NCBI RefSeq assembly: GCF_040149665.1
Contig: NZ_JBEFLP010000001.1
Location: forward strand, 2,649,272 to 2,713,271
Origin: Sulfitobacter sp. HNIBRBA3233
GTDB taxonomy: Bacteria; Pseudomonadota; Alphaproteobacteria; Rhodobacterales; Rhodobacteraceae
DNA length: 64,000 nt
Direction: 5' to 3'
Shown here piece after piece: positions 9,892 to 18,805 of this stretch. The notes below the pieces were generated by a model. It had not been told where the DNA came from and did no database searches. It worked only from the letters and a program-made list of their open reading frames with translations. Position numbers and translations under genes: made by a program. The first letter of the stretch is position 1. Every line of letters begins with the position of its first letter.

Positions 9892-10001
9892 GCCATCCGA
9901 TTACATCTGTGTCATCTTGACCTTCTTCGCTTGAACAGCGGCGCGGGGCACGTACCTATGGCAAACACGATCCGTCATTCCGGTTACTGAAGGACCCGCC
10001 C

Positions 10002-11351
10002 ATGCTGCGATTTCTCCGCTCTACCGCCCTTGCAACCGCCCTTTTGCTGCCTGTCGGCGGCGCGGCCCTGGCCGATGCGACCAAGGGGGTGACCGACTTT
10101 ACACTCGACAACGGGATGCAGGTGGTGGTGGTCGAAGACCACCGCGCGCCGGTGGTGCAGCATATGGTGTGGTACCGCGCCGGATCGGCGGATGAGCCAA
10201 AGGGCTCGTCGGGCGTGGCGCATTTTCTTGAGCACCTGCTGTTCAAGGCCACCGACAAGCTGGAGGCCGGCGAGCTTTCGGCGACTGTCGCGGCGAACGG
10301 CGGGCGCGACAACGCCTTTACCAGCTACGATTACACGGCCTATTTCCAGCGCATTGCCGCTGACCGGCTGGATCTGATGATGGAGATGGAAAGCGACCGG
10401 ATGAAAAACATCCGCCTGACGCCCGAAAACATCGCCACCGAACGCAATGTCATCATCGAGGAACGCAACCAGCGCACCGAGAACAGCCCGCAGGCGCTCT
10501 TCGGCGAACAGATGCGCGCGGCGCAGTACCTCAATCACCGCTACGGCACCCCGATCATCGGCTGGATGCACGAGATGGAAGAGCTCGACCTCGATGATGC
10601 GCTGTCGTTCTACGATCTCTATTATTCGCCGAACAACGCGGTGCTGGTGGTGTCGGGTGACGTGGACCCCGAAGAGGTGCGCACCCTCGCCGAGGAACAT
10701 TACGGCAAGATCCCCGCGAACCCCGCGCTGCCCGACCGGCTGCGCACCGAAGAGCCGCGCCAGAACGCCGAGCGCCGCGTGATCTTTCGCGATGCGCGGG
10801 TGGCGCAGCCCTATGTGATGCGCAGCTATCTGGTGCCCGAGCGCGACAGCGGGGCACAGGAAACCGCCGCCGCCCTGACGATCCTTGCCGAAATCCTCGG
10901 CGGGGGCACGACAAGCTATTTCGCCGACAAGCTGCAGTTCAGCGAACCCACTGCGACCTACACCAGCGCGTGGTATTCGGGCGTGTCGCTGGATGACACG
11001 ACCTTCGGCATGGTGATCGTTCCCAGCGACGGCGTGAGCCTTGCGGACGGCGAGGCGGCGCTGGATGCAGCACTTGCGCAATTCATGCAGGACGGTGTGG
11101 ACGCCGACCAGCTGGAGCGCATCAAGCTGCAGATCCGTGCCTCCGAAATCTACGCGCAGGACAATGTCGACGGCATTGCCAACCGCTACGGGCGTGCGCT
11201 GACCTCCGGTCTGACGATCGAGGACGTGCAGAACTGGCCCGATGTGCTGGATGCCGTGACCGCAGAAGACATCATGGAGGCCGCCCGCCTGCTGCGCCGC
11301 GAGGCGTCGGTGACAGGCTGGCTGACCACCCCAGAAGGAGTGACCCAATGA
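10002..11351 (+). CDS. M16 family zinc peptidase, catalytic subunit
   Basis: The 449-residue product has a signal peptide (about residues 1-25, ending GAALAD) and an M16 (pitrilysin/PqqL-like) peptidase domain. The inverted zinc motif HFLEH is present: His74, Glu77, His78. A C-terminal M16_C domain (from about residue 190) follows. It is expected in the periplasm. Its stop overlaps the next gene's ATG, and that gene encodes a second M16 protein without the zinc motif. The two most likely form a heterodimer, as known for other paired bacterial M16 proteins. The substrate is unknown. Confidence 0.92.
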   Translation: MLRFLRSTALATALLLPVGGAALADATKGVTDFTLDNGMQVVVVEDHRAPVVQHMVWYRAGSADEPKGSSGVAHFLEHLLFKATDKLEAGELSATVAANGGRDNAFTSYDYTAYFQRIAADRLDLMMEMESDRMKNIRLTPENIATERNVIIEERNQRTENSPQALFGEQMRAAQYLNHRYGTPIIGWMHEMEELDLDDALSFYDLYYSPNNAVLVVSGDVDPEEVRTLAEEHYGKIPANPALPDRLRTEEPRQNAERRVIFRDARVAQPYVMRSYLVPERDSGAQETAAALTILAEILGGGTTSYFADKLQFSEPTATYTSAWYSGVSLDDTTFGMVIVPSDGVSLADGEAALDAALAQFMQDGVDADQLERIKLQIRASEIYAQDNVDGIANRYGRALTSGLTIEDVQNWPDVLDAVTAEDIMEAARLLRREASVTGWLTTPEGVTQ

Positions 11352-12673
11352 TCCGTTTCGCCGCCGCCGCCTTCGGCCTTCTCACAGCTGCCGCCGTGCC
11401 CGCGTGGGCCGAGGTGGAGATACAGGAAGTGACCTCTCCGGGCGGGATCAACGCCTGGCTGGTCGAGGAACATTCGCTTCCCTTCGTGGCCCTGGAAATT
11501 GCCTTTGTCGGCGGCACGTCGCTTGACGAGGAGGGCAAGCGCGGGGCGGTCAACATGATGACCGGCCTGCTGGAAGAAGGGGCCGGCGACATGGATGCCC
11601 GTGCCTTTGCCCGCGCGACCGAGGCGCTGGCGACCTCTTTCGGGTTCTCGTCGAGCCCCGAGGAGGTGACGATTTCCGCCCGCTTACTGACCGAGAATTT
11701 CGACGCCTCCGTGGCGCTCTTGCGCGATGCGATCCAGAACCCGCGTTTTGACGAAGCCGACATCGAACGGGTGCGCGCGCAGGTGCTGTCGGGCATCGCG
11801 TCTTCGGCGCAGGATCCCAATGAGATCGCGCAGCGCACCTTCGCCGAGATGGCCTATGGCGCACATCCCTACGGAACCCCCGAAGAGGGCACGGCCGAGT
11901 CCGTCGCGGCGCTGACCCGCGATGATCTGGTGCAGGCCCATCGCAACACGCTGGTGCGTGACCGTGTGCTGGTCGGGGCCGTCGGGGACATCACCCCCGA
12001 GGAGCTTGGCCTGATGATGGACGCGCTGCTGGGCGAGCTGCCGCAGAGCGGCCCGACGCTGCCGCCCGAAGTCGTGCCGCTGATCGAGGGCGGGACGACC
12101 GTCGTCGATTTCGACACGCCGCAATCGGTGGCGCTGTTCGGCCAGCGCGGCATCGGTATCGACGACGATGACTACTTTGCCGCCGTCATCCTCAACCAGA
12201 TCCTTGGCGGAGGGTCTTTCGAAAGCCGCCTGATGGAAGAGGTGCGCGAGAAGCGCGGCCTGACCTACGGGGTCTATTCCTATCTCTATCCCCGCGATCT
12301 GGCCAATGCCTACATGGGGTCGGTGAGTTCGGCCAATGACCGCATCGCCGAGGCGGTGTCGGTGATCCGCGACGAATGGGCCCGTGCTGCGGAGGAGGGC
12401 GTGACGGAAGAGGAGTTGCGCGATGCGAAGACCTATCTGACCGGGGCCTATCCGCTGCGCTTTGACGGCAACAGCACGATCGCGGGCATCCTCGTGGGGA
12501 TGCAGATGATCGGGCTCGACCCTGACTACGTGAAGACCCGCAACGAGCGGGTGGAGCGTGTGACCCTCGCCGATGTCCAGCGCGTCGCCGCAGAGCTGCT
12601 GGAGCCCGAGAACCTGCATTTCGTCGTCGTGGGCAAGCCCGAGGGGCTGGAAACGACGACCACCACCGACTGA
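11348..12673 (+). CDS. M16 family peptidase-like protein, probably non-catalytic subunit
   Basis: The 441-residue product has a signal peptide (residues 1-21, ending PAWAE) and an M16 fold. At the place of the zinc motif the sequence reads NMMTGLLEEG, so both zinc histidines are missing. The C-terminal REKRGLTYGVYSY stretch, whose Arg/Tyr contact the substrate in active partners, is well kept. This is the usual pattern of a regulatory or substrate-binding partner to the active subunit encoded just upstream, with which it overlaps by four bases. The gene is followed by a strong inverted repeat and one copy of the intergenic repeat described elsewhere in this annotation. Confidence 0.9.
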   Translation: MIRFAAAAFGLLTAAAVPAWAEVEIQEVTSPGGINAWLVEEHSLPFVALEIAFVGGTSLDEEGKRGAVNMMTGLLEEGAGDMDARAFARATEALATSFGFSSSPEEVTISARLLTENFDASVALLRDAIQNPRFDEADIERVRAQVLSGIASSAQDPNEIAQRTFAEMAYGAHPYGTPEEGTAESVAALTRDDLVQAHRNTLVRDRVLVGAVGDITPEELGLMMDALLGELPQSGPTLPPEVVPLIEGGTTVVDFDTPQSVALFGQRGIGIDDDDYFAAVILNQILGGGSFESRLMEEVREKRGLTYGVYSYLYPRDLANAYMGSVSSANDRIAEAVSVIRDEWARAAEEGVTEEELRDAKTYLTGAYPLRFDGNSTIAGILVGMQMIGLDPDYVKTRNERVERVTLADVQRVAAELLEPENLHFVVVGKPEGLETTTTTD

Positions 12674-12716
12674 CACCGCACACCGCTGGCCAAGCTATGT
12701 GCGGCGGATGCCGAGT

Positions 12717-12740
12717 GATCGGACCCTTGAGGGTCCGATC
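12717..12740. terminator. Hairpin after the M16 operon
   Basis: A perfect 10-base stem (GATCGGACCC / GGGTCCGATC) with a TTGA loop follows the M16 genes. No T-run follows; instead the stem leads within two bases into a copy of the recurring intergenic repeat. It could end transcription of the M16 operon by a Rho-assisted route or protect its 3' end. Confidence 0.5.
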
Positions 12741-12742
12741 GT

Positions 12743-12765
12743 GAGTTTATTGGCAAAATGGAGAC
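12743..12765 (+). repeat. Intergenic repeat, copy 1 of 6
   Basis: GAGTTTA, TTGG, then CAAAATGGAGAC. It lies between the end of the M16 operon and the end of the convergent aldehyde dehydrogenase gene, 69 bases after the M16 stop and in the same direction as that operon. A perfect hairpin ends two bases before it. Confidence 0.7.
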
Positions 12766-12779
12766 GCGGTGTCGCGCGC

Positions 12780-15116
12780 CTATTCGCCGTAGGGGATCCA
12801 GATGTTCTTGATCTCTGTGGCGGCTTGCAGGAAGCGCTTGAGATCCGGTTTGTGCCAGTCGATGCCGCTGCCGTTCTGGACCCATGTGCGTTTGAGATTG
12901 GTGGCAGAGCCTGCCTCGATCACGCGGTCGAGGGCCGGGTCGCCGAAGCTCCAGACCGCGTCGACGTCCATGTGGCGCGCGAGCGTGTCTGCGGTGTCCT
13001 TGTGTGCGCCGGTCAGGATGTTGACGACGCCCGCCGGGACATCGGAGGTTTCCAGCACCTGAACGAAATCCGTCGCGGCGAGGGGAAACGGTTCGGACGC
13101 GTGCAGGATCACCCGGTTGCCCATGGCGATGGCCGTGGCCATGCAGGTGACGAGGCCCAGAAGCGGTGCATCAGCCGGGCAGAGCGCGCCGATGACGCCC
13201 ACCGGTTCCTTCATTGCCAGCGCAACGCCGCGGATCGGCACGCCGTGGACCTGACCGTCGTATTTATCGGCCCAGGCGGCGGCGCTGAACAGCGTGTCCA
13301 CCGCGGCCTCGACTTCGCGCTTGCCGGTCTTGCCGCCCTGCATGGTATCGAGCCGGTCGGTGAAAGCCTCCGCGCGGGCGGCGAGGTTTTCCGCGATGTA
13401 ATAGAGGATCTGGGCGCGCAGGTGGCCCGTGGTTCTGGACCACGCCTTTGCGGCATGGGCCGCTTCGACCGCGTTGCGCACATCCTTGCGGTTGGCAAGG
13501 CTGGCGTGCCCGAGAAGCGCACCGCCCTTGCCCCAGACAGGGGAGGAATAGCCGCCGTCGGGGCGCGCCTGTTTGCCGCCGATGTAGAGCTTTGCGGTCC
13601 GGTCGACCGCGTCGGACGGCGCCCCCTCCCCCTGCATCGGAGCCGGAGCCTTCAGTTTTTTCGCGGGAGCCTTCTGCGTGGTGTAGGCCGCGAGCCCTTC
13701 CCATCCCCCCTCGCGACCGAAGCCGCTTTCGCGCACGCCTCCGAAACCGGCGGCCGCGTCCATCAGGTTCGTTCCGTTCACCCAGACAATGCCCGCGGCA
13801 AGTTTCGGCGCGATATCGAGGGCGAGATTGATGTTCTCGCTCCACAGGGTCGCGGCCAGCCCGTAGCGGGTGTTGTTGGCGATCTCGACCGCCTCGGCGG
13901 GGGTGCGGAACGTCGTGGAGACGAGGACCGGGCCAAAGATTTCTTCCTGCATCAGCGTATCGGCGGGGTAGAGACCGCTGATCAGCGTCGGCGGGTAGAA
14001 GCTGCCCTCCTGCGGGAGTTCACAGGCGGCGACATGGGTGTCGCCTGCCGTGTTGGCATCCACGAGGCTTCGGATGGTCTCAAGCTGTTTGGGGTCCACG
14101 ATCGCGCCGACGTCGATGGATTTGTCGAGGGGCGAGCCGACGCGCAGCTTGTCCATGCGCGCGCGCAGCTTGGCGTGGAAAAGGTCGGCGACGGGTTCAT
14201 GCACCAGAAGGCGCGAGCCGGCGCAGCAGACCTGTCCCTGGTTGAACCAGATCGCGTCCACCAGCCCTTCGACCGCTGAATCGATATCCGCGTCGTCGAA
14301 GACGATGTAGGGCGATTTGCCGCCCAGCTCCAGCGTCAGCGCCTTGCCGGAGCCTGCTGTCGCTTCGCGGATACGACGGCCCACGGCGGTCGAGCCGGTG
14401 AAGGCGACCTTGTCGACCTCGGCCGCGACCACCATCTCGCCCACGGCCCCGTCGCCGGTCACGATATTGACCACGCCCTTCGGCAGCCCGGCCTGACGGC
14501 AGATATCTGCAAAGAGCAGGGCGGTCAGGGAGGTGTATTCAGCGGGCTTCAGCACCACGGTGTTGCCCATGGCCAGCGCGGGCGCGACCTTCCACGCCAG
14601 CATCAGGAGAGGGAAGTTCCACGGGATCACCTGACCGCAGACGCCCAGGGCGCGGGCATCGGGCAGTTCGCTGTCCATCAGCTGGGCCATGCCCGCGTGG
14701 AAATAGAAATGCCGTTGTGCCAGGGGGATGTCGATGTCGCGCGCTTCGCGGATGGGTTTGCCGTTGTCGAGGCTTTCGAGCACCGCGAAGAGGCGGCTGT
14801 GCTTCTGCAAGAGCCGCGCGACGGCGTAGAGCACGCGCGCCCGCGCGGCACCGCCCGCGCTTTCCCATTTCGGCTGGGCACGGCGCGCGGATTTCACGGC
14901 GGCGTCCACATCCGCCTGCGTGGCTTGTGTCAGATGCGCGAGAACCCCGCCGGTGGCCGGATTGCGGCTTTCGAAGGTTTCGCCCGGGTCGGTCATCGCC
15001 CCGTCGATGAAATGCCCGAAGCGTCCGCCCTGATCCTTGATCCAGGCCAGCGCCTCGGCGGCGGATTCGGGGGCGGTGCCATAGTCCATGGTGGTGAAGA
15101 TATCGCTTACGGTCAT
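12780..15116 (-). CDS. Tandem aldehyde dehydrogenase, second half degenerate
   Basis: The 778-residue product is about 300 residues longer than a normal aldehyde dehydrogenase. Residues 1-480 form a complete NAD(P)-dependent enzyme with LELGGKSP and GQVCCAGSR, the catalytic Cys falling near residue 295. Residues 500-778 repeat the N-terminal, coenzyme-binding part (PVGVIGALCPADAPLLGLV, NILTGAHKDTADTLA) but stop before a catalytic Cys and lack the Glu motif. I recall this long form in other Rhodobacteraceae. The ATG at 15116 is chosen because AAGGG precedes it. It lies downstream of deoC on the same strand, which fits oxidation of acetaldehyde released by deoxyribose-phosphate aldolase; that link is inferred. 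Confidence 0.88.
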   Translation of the reverse strand: MTVSDIFTTMDYGTAPESAAEALAWIKDQGGRFGHFIDGAMTDPGETFESRNPATGGVLAHLTQATQADVDAAVKSARRAQPKWESAGGAARARVLYAVARLLQKHSRLFAVLESLDNGKPIREARDIDIPLAQRHFYFHAGMAQLMDSELPDARALGVCGQVIPWNFPLLMLAWKVAPALAMGNTVVLKPAEYTSLTALLFADICRQAGLPKGVVNIVTGDGAVGEMVVAAEVDKVAFTGSTAVGRRIREATAGSGKALTLELGGKSPYIVFDDADIDSAVEGLVDAIWFNQGQVCCAGSRLLVHEPVADLFHAKLRARMDKLRVGSPLDKSIDVGAIVDPKQLETIRSLVDANTAGDTHVAACELPQEGSFYPPTLISGLYPADTLMQEEIFGPVLVSTTFRTPAEAVEIANNTRYGLAATLWSENINLALDIAPKLAAGIVWVNGTNLMDAAAGFGGVRESGFGREGGWEGLAAYTTQKAPAKKLKAPAPMQGEGAPSDAVDRTAKLYIGGKQARPDGGYSSPVWGKGGALLGHASLANRKDVRNAVEAAHAAKAWSRTTGHLRAQILYYIAENLAARAEAFTDRLDTMQGGKTGKREVEAAVDTLFSAAAWADKYDGQVHGVPIRGVALAMKEPVGVIGALCPADAPLLGLVTCMATAIAMGNRVILHASEPFPLAATDFVQVLETSDVPAGVVNILTGAHKDTADTLARHMDVDAVWSFGDPALDRVIEAGSATNLKRTWVQNGSGIDWHKPDLKRFLQAATEIKNIWIPYGE

Positions 15117-15210
15117 GGGAAAACCCTTTGGTCGGAGGGGCTTATCTGGGGTGTTAACCAAAAATAAACCATATTATTCAATGCGTTGGTTCCCTGCGGG
15201 GAACCCTGCG

Positions 15211-16224
15211 TCAGCTTGCGGCGTGGCGGTATCCGGCGGAATAGGCGCCCGAGACATGGTGTTCGAGCTGCCGTTCGATATCACCCAGCAGGGACGACGC
15301 CCCGAAGCGGAAGAGGTCTGGCATGAGCCAGCGGTCGCCGAGCTCTTCCTTGATGAGCGCCAGATAGGTGATCGCGTCCTTGGCCTTGGAAATCCCGCCG
15401 GCGGGTTTGTAGCCGACGCGGAAGCCCGTGCGCTGGTAATAGTCGCGGATCGCGCGGATCATCACCAGCGTGACCGGCAGCGTGGCGTTCACGCTTTCCT
15501 TGCCGGTGGAGGTCTTGATGAAATCCGCTCCCGCCATCATGCAGACCAGCGACGCCCGCGCCACGTTGCGCAGGGAGCCAAGCTCGCCCGTGGCGAGGAT
15601 CGCCTTGACGTGCGCAGGGCCGCAGGCCGCGCGAAAGGCCTTCATCTCGTCGTAGAGCGCCTGCCAGTCGCCGCTGAGCACGTGGCGGCGCGAGATCACG
15701 ATGTCGATCTCATCCGCGCCCGCCGCGACGCTCTGTTCGATTTCGGCCAGACGCAGTTTGAACGGCGACAGCCCGGCGGGAAAACCGGTGGAGACTGCGG
15801 CCACCGGGATGCCTGTGCCGCGCAGCGCCGTGACCGCGGGGCCGATCATGTCGTGATAGACACAGACCGCGCCCACGGTCAGCCCGGGCATCCCGAGCTT
15901 TTCCAGCGTGGCCTGCGCGACCGGCTGGCGCGCCTTTGCGCAGAGCCGCCCGACACGCCGCGCGGTATCGTCCCCGGACAGGGTCGTCAGGTCGATACAG
16001 CTGACGGCTTTCAGCAGCCACGCGGCCTGATACTCTTTCTTCACCGACCTGCGCGCAGGCAGAGAGGCCGCGCGCCGCTCGATCGCCGAGGTATTGGCCT
16101 GCGCGGCAAGCACCCAGTTGAGGTCGAGCGGTAGCCCGGCGTTACGCGGCTCTGTCACCTGTGGCAGCTGTGAGCCCGAGGTCGTGGTGGCAGTATCCTG
16201 CGTTTGTGAGGGTGTGTCGGCCAT
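15211..16224 (-). CDS. deoC: Deoxyribose-phosphate aldolase
   Basis: DeoC splits 2-deoxyribose 5-phosphate into glyceraldehyde 3-phosphate and acetaldehyde, in deoxynucleoside catabolism. The 337-residue product is of the longer type. The Schiff-base lysine lies in DFIKTSTGK and the second active-site lysine in VGYKPAGGISKAKDA; EIDIVISRR carries the catalytic Asp. The ATG at 16224 has GGAAGGTG upstream, which decides the start over a longer reading. A 94-base spacer separates it from the downstream aldehyde dehydrogenase gene; the two are probably one operon. Confidence 0.95.
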   Translation of the reverse strand: MADTPSQTQDTATTTSGSQLPQVTEPRNAGLPLDLNWVLAAQANTSAIERRAASLPARRSVKKEYQAAWLLKAVSCIDLTTLSGDDTARRVGRLCAKARQPVAQATLEKLGMPGLTVGAVCVYHDMIGPAVTALRGTGIPVAAVSTGFPAGLSPFKLRLAEIEQSVAAGADEIDIVISRRHVLSGDWQALYDEMKAFRAACGPAHVKAILATGELGSLRNVARASLVCMMAGADFIKTSTGKESVNATLPVTLVMIRAIRDYYQRTGFRVGYKPAGGISKAKDAITYLALIKEELGDRWLMPDLFRFGASSLLGDIERQLEHHVSGAYSAGYRHAAS

Positions 16225-16308
16225 GTCGGCACCTTCCGGGTTCAGAATTTCAGATCCGCAAACTCGCACAGTGCGGGCCGGCCTGACAAGGGCATGGCCG
16301 TAGCGTCA

Positions 16309-16668
16309 TCAACTGCCGCGGTAGGTGGAATATCCGTAGGGCGACAGCAGCAGGGGCACATGGTAATGCGCGGTCGGGTCGGACATCCCGAACCGGATCG
16401 GAATTACATCCAGAAAGCGCGGCTGCGCCGCTCCGTCGCCTTCGCGGTCCAGATAGGCGCCCGCATCGAAGACCAGCTCGTACACCCCCGGCGAGAATGC
16501 TTCCGCCGGCAGGATCGGCGCATCTGTCCGCCCGTCCGCGTTGGTCCGGGTCCGTGCGACCTCGTGACGGGTGTCACCGTCGATGCGAAACAGCGTGATC
16601 CCGATCCCCGCCGCAGGCATGCCCCGTGCCGTATCGAGAACGTGGGTGGTCAGATATCCGGTCGCCAT
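16309..16668 (-). CDS. uraH: 5-hydroxyisourate hydrolase (transthyretin-like)
   Basis: UraH hydrolyses 5-hydroxyisourate, the product of urate oxidation, to OHCU. The 119-residue product has normal length, the N-terminal motif [14 protein letters not shown] with the active-site His, a middle Arg ([10 protein letters not shown]) and the C-terminal signature YRGS that distinguishes the enzyme from transthyretin. The start at 16668 gives the normal N-terminus; upstream in-frame sequence is not conserved. It is transcribed away from the LysM-like gene and the puuE operon, so it has its own promoter in the shared 220-base spacer. Confidence 0.95.
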   Translation of the reverse strand: MATGYLTTHVLDTARGMPAAGIGITLFRIDGDTRHEVARTRTNADGRTDAPILPAEAFSPGVYELVFDAGAYLDREGDGAAQPRFLDVIPIRFGMSDPTAHYHVPLLLSPYGYSTYRGS

Positions 16669-16810
16669 TGTCGCGCATCCTTTCGCACTCGGGTCCGGTC
16701 GGTGGCCCGTCTGGCCTGTCAGATTGCGCTGATTCGGCCTTTTGACAAGCGATTCGTCGATTTCTGTCCATGTGATTCGTTTTTGCTTTGACCCGCGAAT
16801 CACTCTTTGC

Positions 16811-16872
16811 CTATATCTGGTGCCAGACTTATCGAAACAGGGCCGCTGTGACATCAGCGGCTATATCTGGTG
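16811..16872. promoter_or_regulatory. 12-base direct repeat flanking a hairpin in the uraH/LysM-like gene spacer
   Basis: The 12-mer CTATATCTGGTG occurs at 16811-16822 and again at 16861-16872, exactly 50 bases apart. Between them a perfect 7-base inverted repeat (GCCGCTG / CAGCGGC, 16842-16861) surrounds a 6-base loop. This stands in the divergent spacer between uraH and the LysM-like gene, where a regulator of the purine cluster could bind. The 50-base spacing is close to five helical turns. I know of no regulator with this exact site. Confidence 0.4.
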
Positions 16873-16888
16873 GTCGATGTCCGGGGGA

Positions 16889-17236
16889 ATGATGATCCGA
16901 TGTGCAGCAACGACAGCCTTGATTTGCGCCGCGCTGACTGCGCCCGTGACGGGCGCAGCGCAGGATCTGGCACCGGTCCGGCCCAGCGGTACACCGATTG
17001 AAAAGGTGCAGGATCCTGCGGTAGCCGCTGCCGAGGTGGCGCGGTTTGTCGCCGTGGCTTCCCGATGCGACCCCGAATACATCGATACCGTCCGGCCCGG
17101 CGACGGCCCGGGCGACACCGCACTCCAATTCCACGGAAGGCCCGGCGCGCCCCTGCGCGTTCTTTATGCCATCCGTGACACGCTCCAATCGCCCGACATG
17201 CTCCAGACAGGCCAGCGGTTAACAATACCCAGCTGA
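16889..17236 (+). CDS. Small exported LysM-like protein
   Basis: The 115-residue product has a signal peptide (about residues 1-23, ending VTGAAQ). The last 50 residues look like one LysM unit: a start TVRPGDGPGDTALQFHG and an end SPDMLQTGQRLTIPS, which fits the usual ending of peptidoglycan-binding LysM domains. Two cysteines flank the linker region. The ATG could be 16877, 16889 or 16892; 16889 follows a GGGGG run. It lies inside the urate-degradation cluster with no obvious functional tie, and a strong hairpin separates it from puuE. Confidence 0.6.
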   Translation: MMIRCAATTALICAALTAPVTGAAQDLAPVRPSGTPIEKVQDPAVAAAEVARFVAVASRCDPEYIDTVRPGDGPGDTALQFHGRPGAPLRVLYAIRDTLQSPDMLQTGQRLTIPS

Positions 17237-17276
17237 AAATATAACAAGAAACGCTTCAGTGACACTCGGGCGAGCG

Positions 17277-17304
17277 GCGGGCCGGATACCCAAATCCGGC
17301 CCGC
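17277..17304 (+). terminator. Hairpin after the LysM-like gene
   Basis: A perfect 11-base stem (GCGGGCCGGAT / ATCCGGCCCGC) with a 6-base loop lies 41 bases after the stop. Only a short T-rich stretch (ATTTC) follows, so it is a moderate terminator. It separates the LysM-like gene from the puuE operon. Confidence 0.6.
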
Positions 17305-17392
17305 ACGTCATTTCAGGGGCCGCGCTTTGCAAATTGCGGCGAGGCCTGTTTCAGGGCAGATTGCCAGCGCAAACAGACCAAGGCCCAGATCC

Positions 17393-18805
17393 ATGAACCG
17401 CTATCCCAGAGATTTCACCGGCTACGGTGCCAATCCACCCGATGCCAAGTGGCCGGGCGGTGCGCGGATCGCGGTGCAATTCGTCGTGAATTACGAAGAG
17501 GGCGGCGAGAATTCCATTCTCCACGGAGACGCGGCATCCGAAGCGTTCCTGAGCGAGATCGTCGGTGCGCAGCCGTGGCCCGGCCAGCGCCACTGGAACA
17601 TGGAATCTATCTATGACTACGGCGCGCGGGCCGGGTTCTGGCGGCTGCACCGCCTGTTCACCGGCGCCGGTATCCCCGTTACTGTCTACGGCGTTGCCAC
17701 GGCACTGGCGCGCGCGCCCGAACAGGTCGAGGCGATGCAGGGCGCGGGGTGGGAAATCGCCAGTCACGGTCTGAAATGGATCGACTACCGCGACCACGAA
17801 GAGGCCGACGAACGCGCCGACATGGCCGAGGCGATCCGCCTGCATGCCGAAGTGACCGGAGAGGCGCCGCGCGGATGGTACTGTGGACGTACCAGCGCCA
17901 ACACGGTCCGTCTGGCCGCTGCGACGGGCGTGTTCGACTATATTTCGGATACCTACGACGACGATCTGCCCTACTGGACGGACATCGCCGGAACCGATCA
18001 GCTGATCATCCCCTATACGCTTGATTGCAACGACATGCGGTTCGCTACCGCGCAGGGGTTCAACTCGGGCGACCAGTTTTTCACCTATCTCAAGGATACC
18101 TTCGACTCGCTCTATGCCGAGGGTCGCGAGGGCGCGGCCAAGATGATGTCGGTCGGGCTGCATTGCCGTCTGGTGGGCCGTCCGGGCCGGATACAGGCGC
18201 TGAGGCGCTTCGTCGAGTATATCGGTACCTTCGAAGGCGTCTGGACCCCGCGCCGGATCGACATCGCCAACCACTGGCGTGCGACCCATCCGCCGCAGCC
18301 AAGCGAGCGGCCCAGCCGTCTGGCCGCAGGCGATTTCGTCGCCCGCTTCGGCGGCGTCTACGAACACTCGCCCTGGATCGCCGAGCGTGCCTTTGCGCTT
18401 GAACTTGGCCCCGCCCACGATAGTGCCGCCGGGGTGCACAGCGCGCTGGCGCGGGCGTTCCGCTCAGCCAGCGAAGCAGAGCGTCTGGGCGTGCTGAAAG
18501 CGCATCCCGATCTTGCGGGCAAGCTTGCCGCCGCACAGCGCCTGACCGCCGACAGCACCGCCGAACAGGCGAGTGCGGGCCTCGACGCGCTGACCGACGC
18601 CGAGCGCGCGCGTTTCACCGAACTCAACGACGCCTATACCGCCAAACACGGCTTCCCCTTCATCATCGCGGTCAAGGATCACGACAAGGCGGGCATCCTG
18701 CGCGCCTTCGAGGCCCGTCTCGCCAACGATACGGCGACGGAATTCGCCACGGCCTGCAAGCAGGTCGAACGGATTGCCCGCCTGCGGCTGGAGGCGATGC
18801 TGTGA
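17393..18805 (+). CDS. puuE: Fused allantoinase PuuE and OHCU decarboxylase
   Basis: The 470-residue product joins two consecutive enzymes of urate breakdown. Residues 1-305 are a PuuE-type allantoinase of the polysaccharide deacetylase fold (NYEEGGENS, WEIASHGLKWIDY, GLHCRLVGRPGR), which opens allantoin to allantoate. Residues 315-470 are an OHCU decarboxylase (UraD) domain with LKAHPDLAGKLA and the ending HGFPFIIAVKDH, which makes allantoin from OHCU. Such fusions are known. The ATG at 17393 lies within AGATCCATGAACC. It is the first gene of a tightly overlapping run; its stop overlaps the next start as GTGA. Confidence 0.93.
   Translation: MNRYPRDFTGYGANPPDAKWPGGARIAVQFVVNYEEGGENSILHGDAASEAFLSEIVGAQPWPGQRHWNMESIYDYGARAGFWRLHRLFTGAGIPVTVYGVATALARAPEQVEAMQGAGWEIASHGLKWIDYRDHEEADERADMAEAIRLHAEVTGEAPRGWYCGRTSANTVRLAAATGVFDYISDTYDDDLPYWTDIAGTDQLIIPYTLDCNDMRFATAQGFNSGDQFFTYLKDTFDSLYAEGREGAAKMMSVGLHCRLVGRPGRIQALRRFVEYIGTFEGVWTPRRIDIANHWRATHPPQPSERPSRLAAGDFVARFGGVYEHSPWIAERAFALELGPAHDSAAGVHSALARAFRSASEAERLGVLKAHPDLAGKLAAAQRLTADSTAEQASAGLDALTDAERARFTELNDAYTAKHGFPFIIAVKDHDKAGILRAFEARLANDTATEFATACKQVERIARLRLEAML

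Noticed and set aside
12573..14279. A 568-residue plus-strand frame across the aldehyde dehydrogenase gene
   Set aside because: The minus-strand aldehyde dehydrogenase is certain; this frame is His/Arg/Gly-rich shadow sequence.
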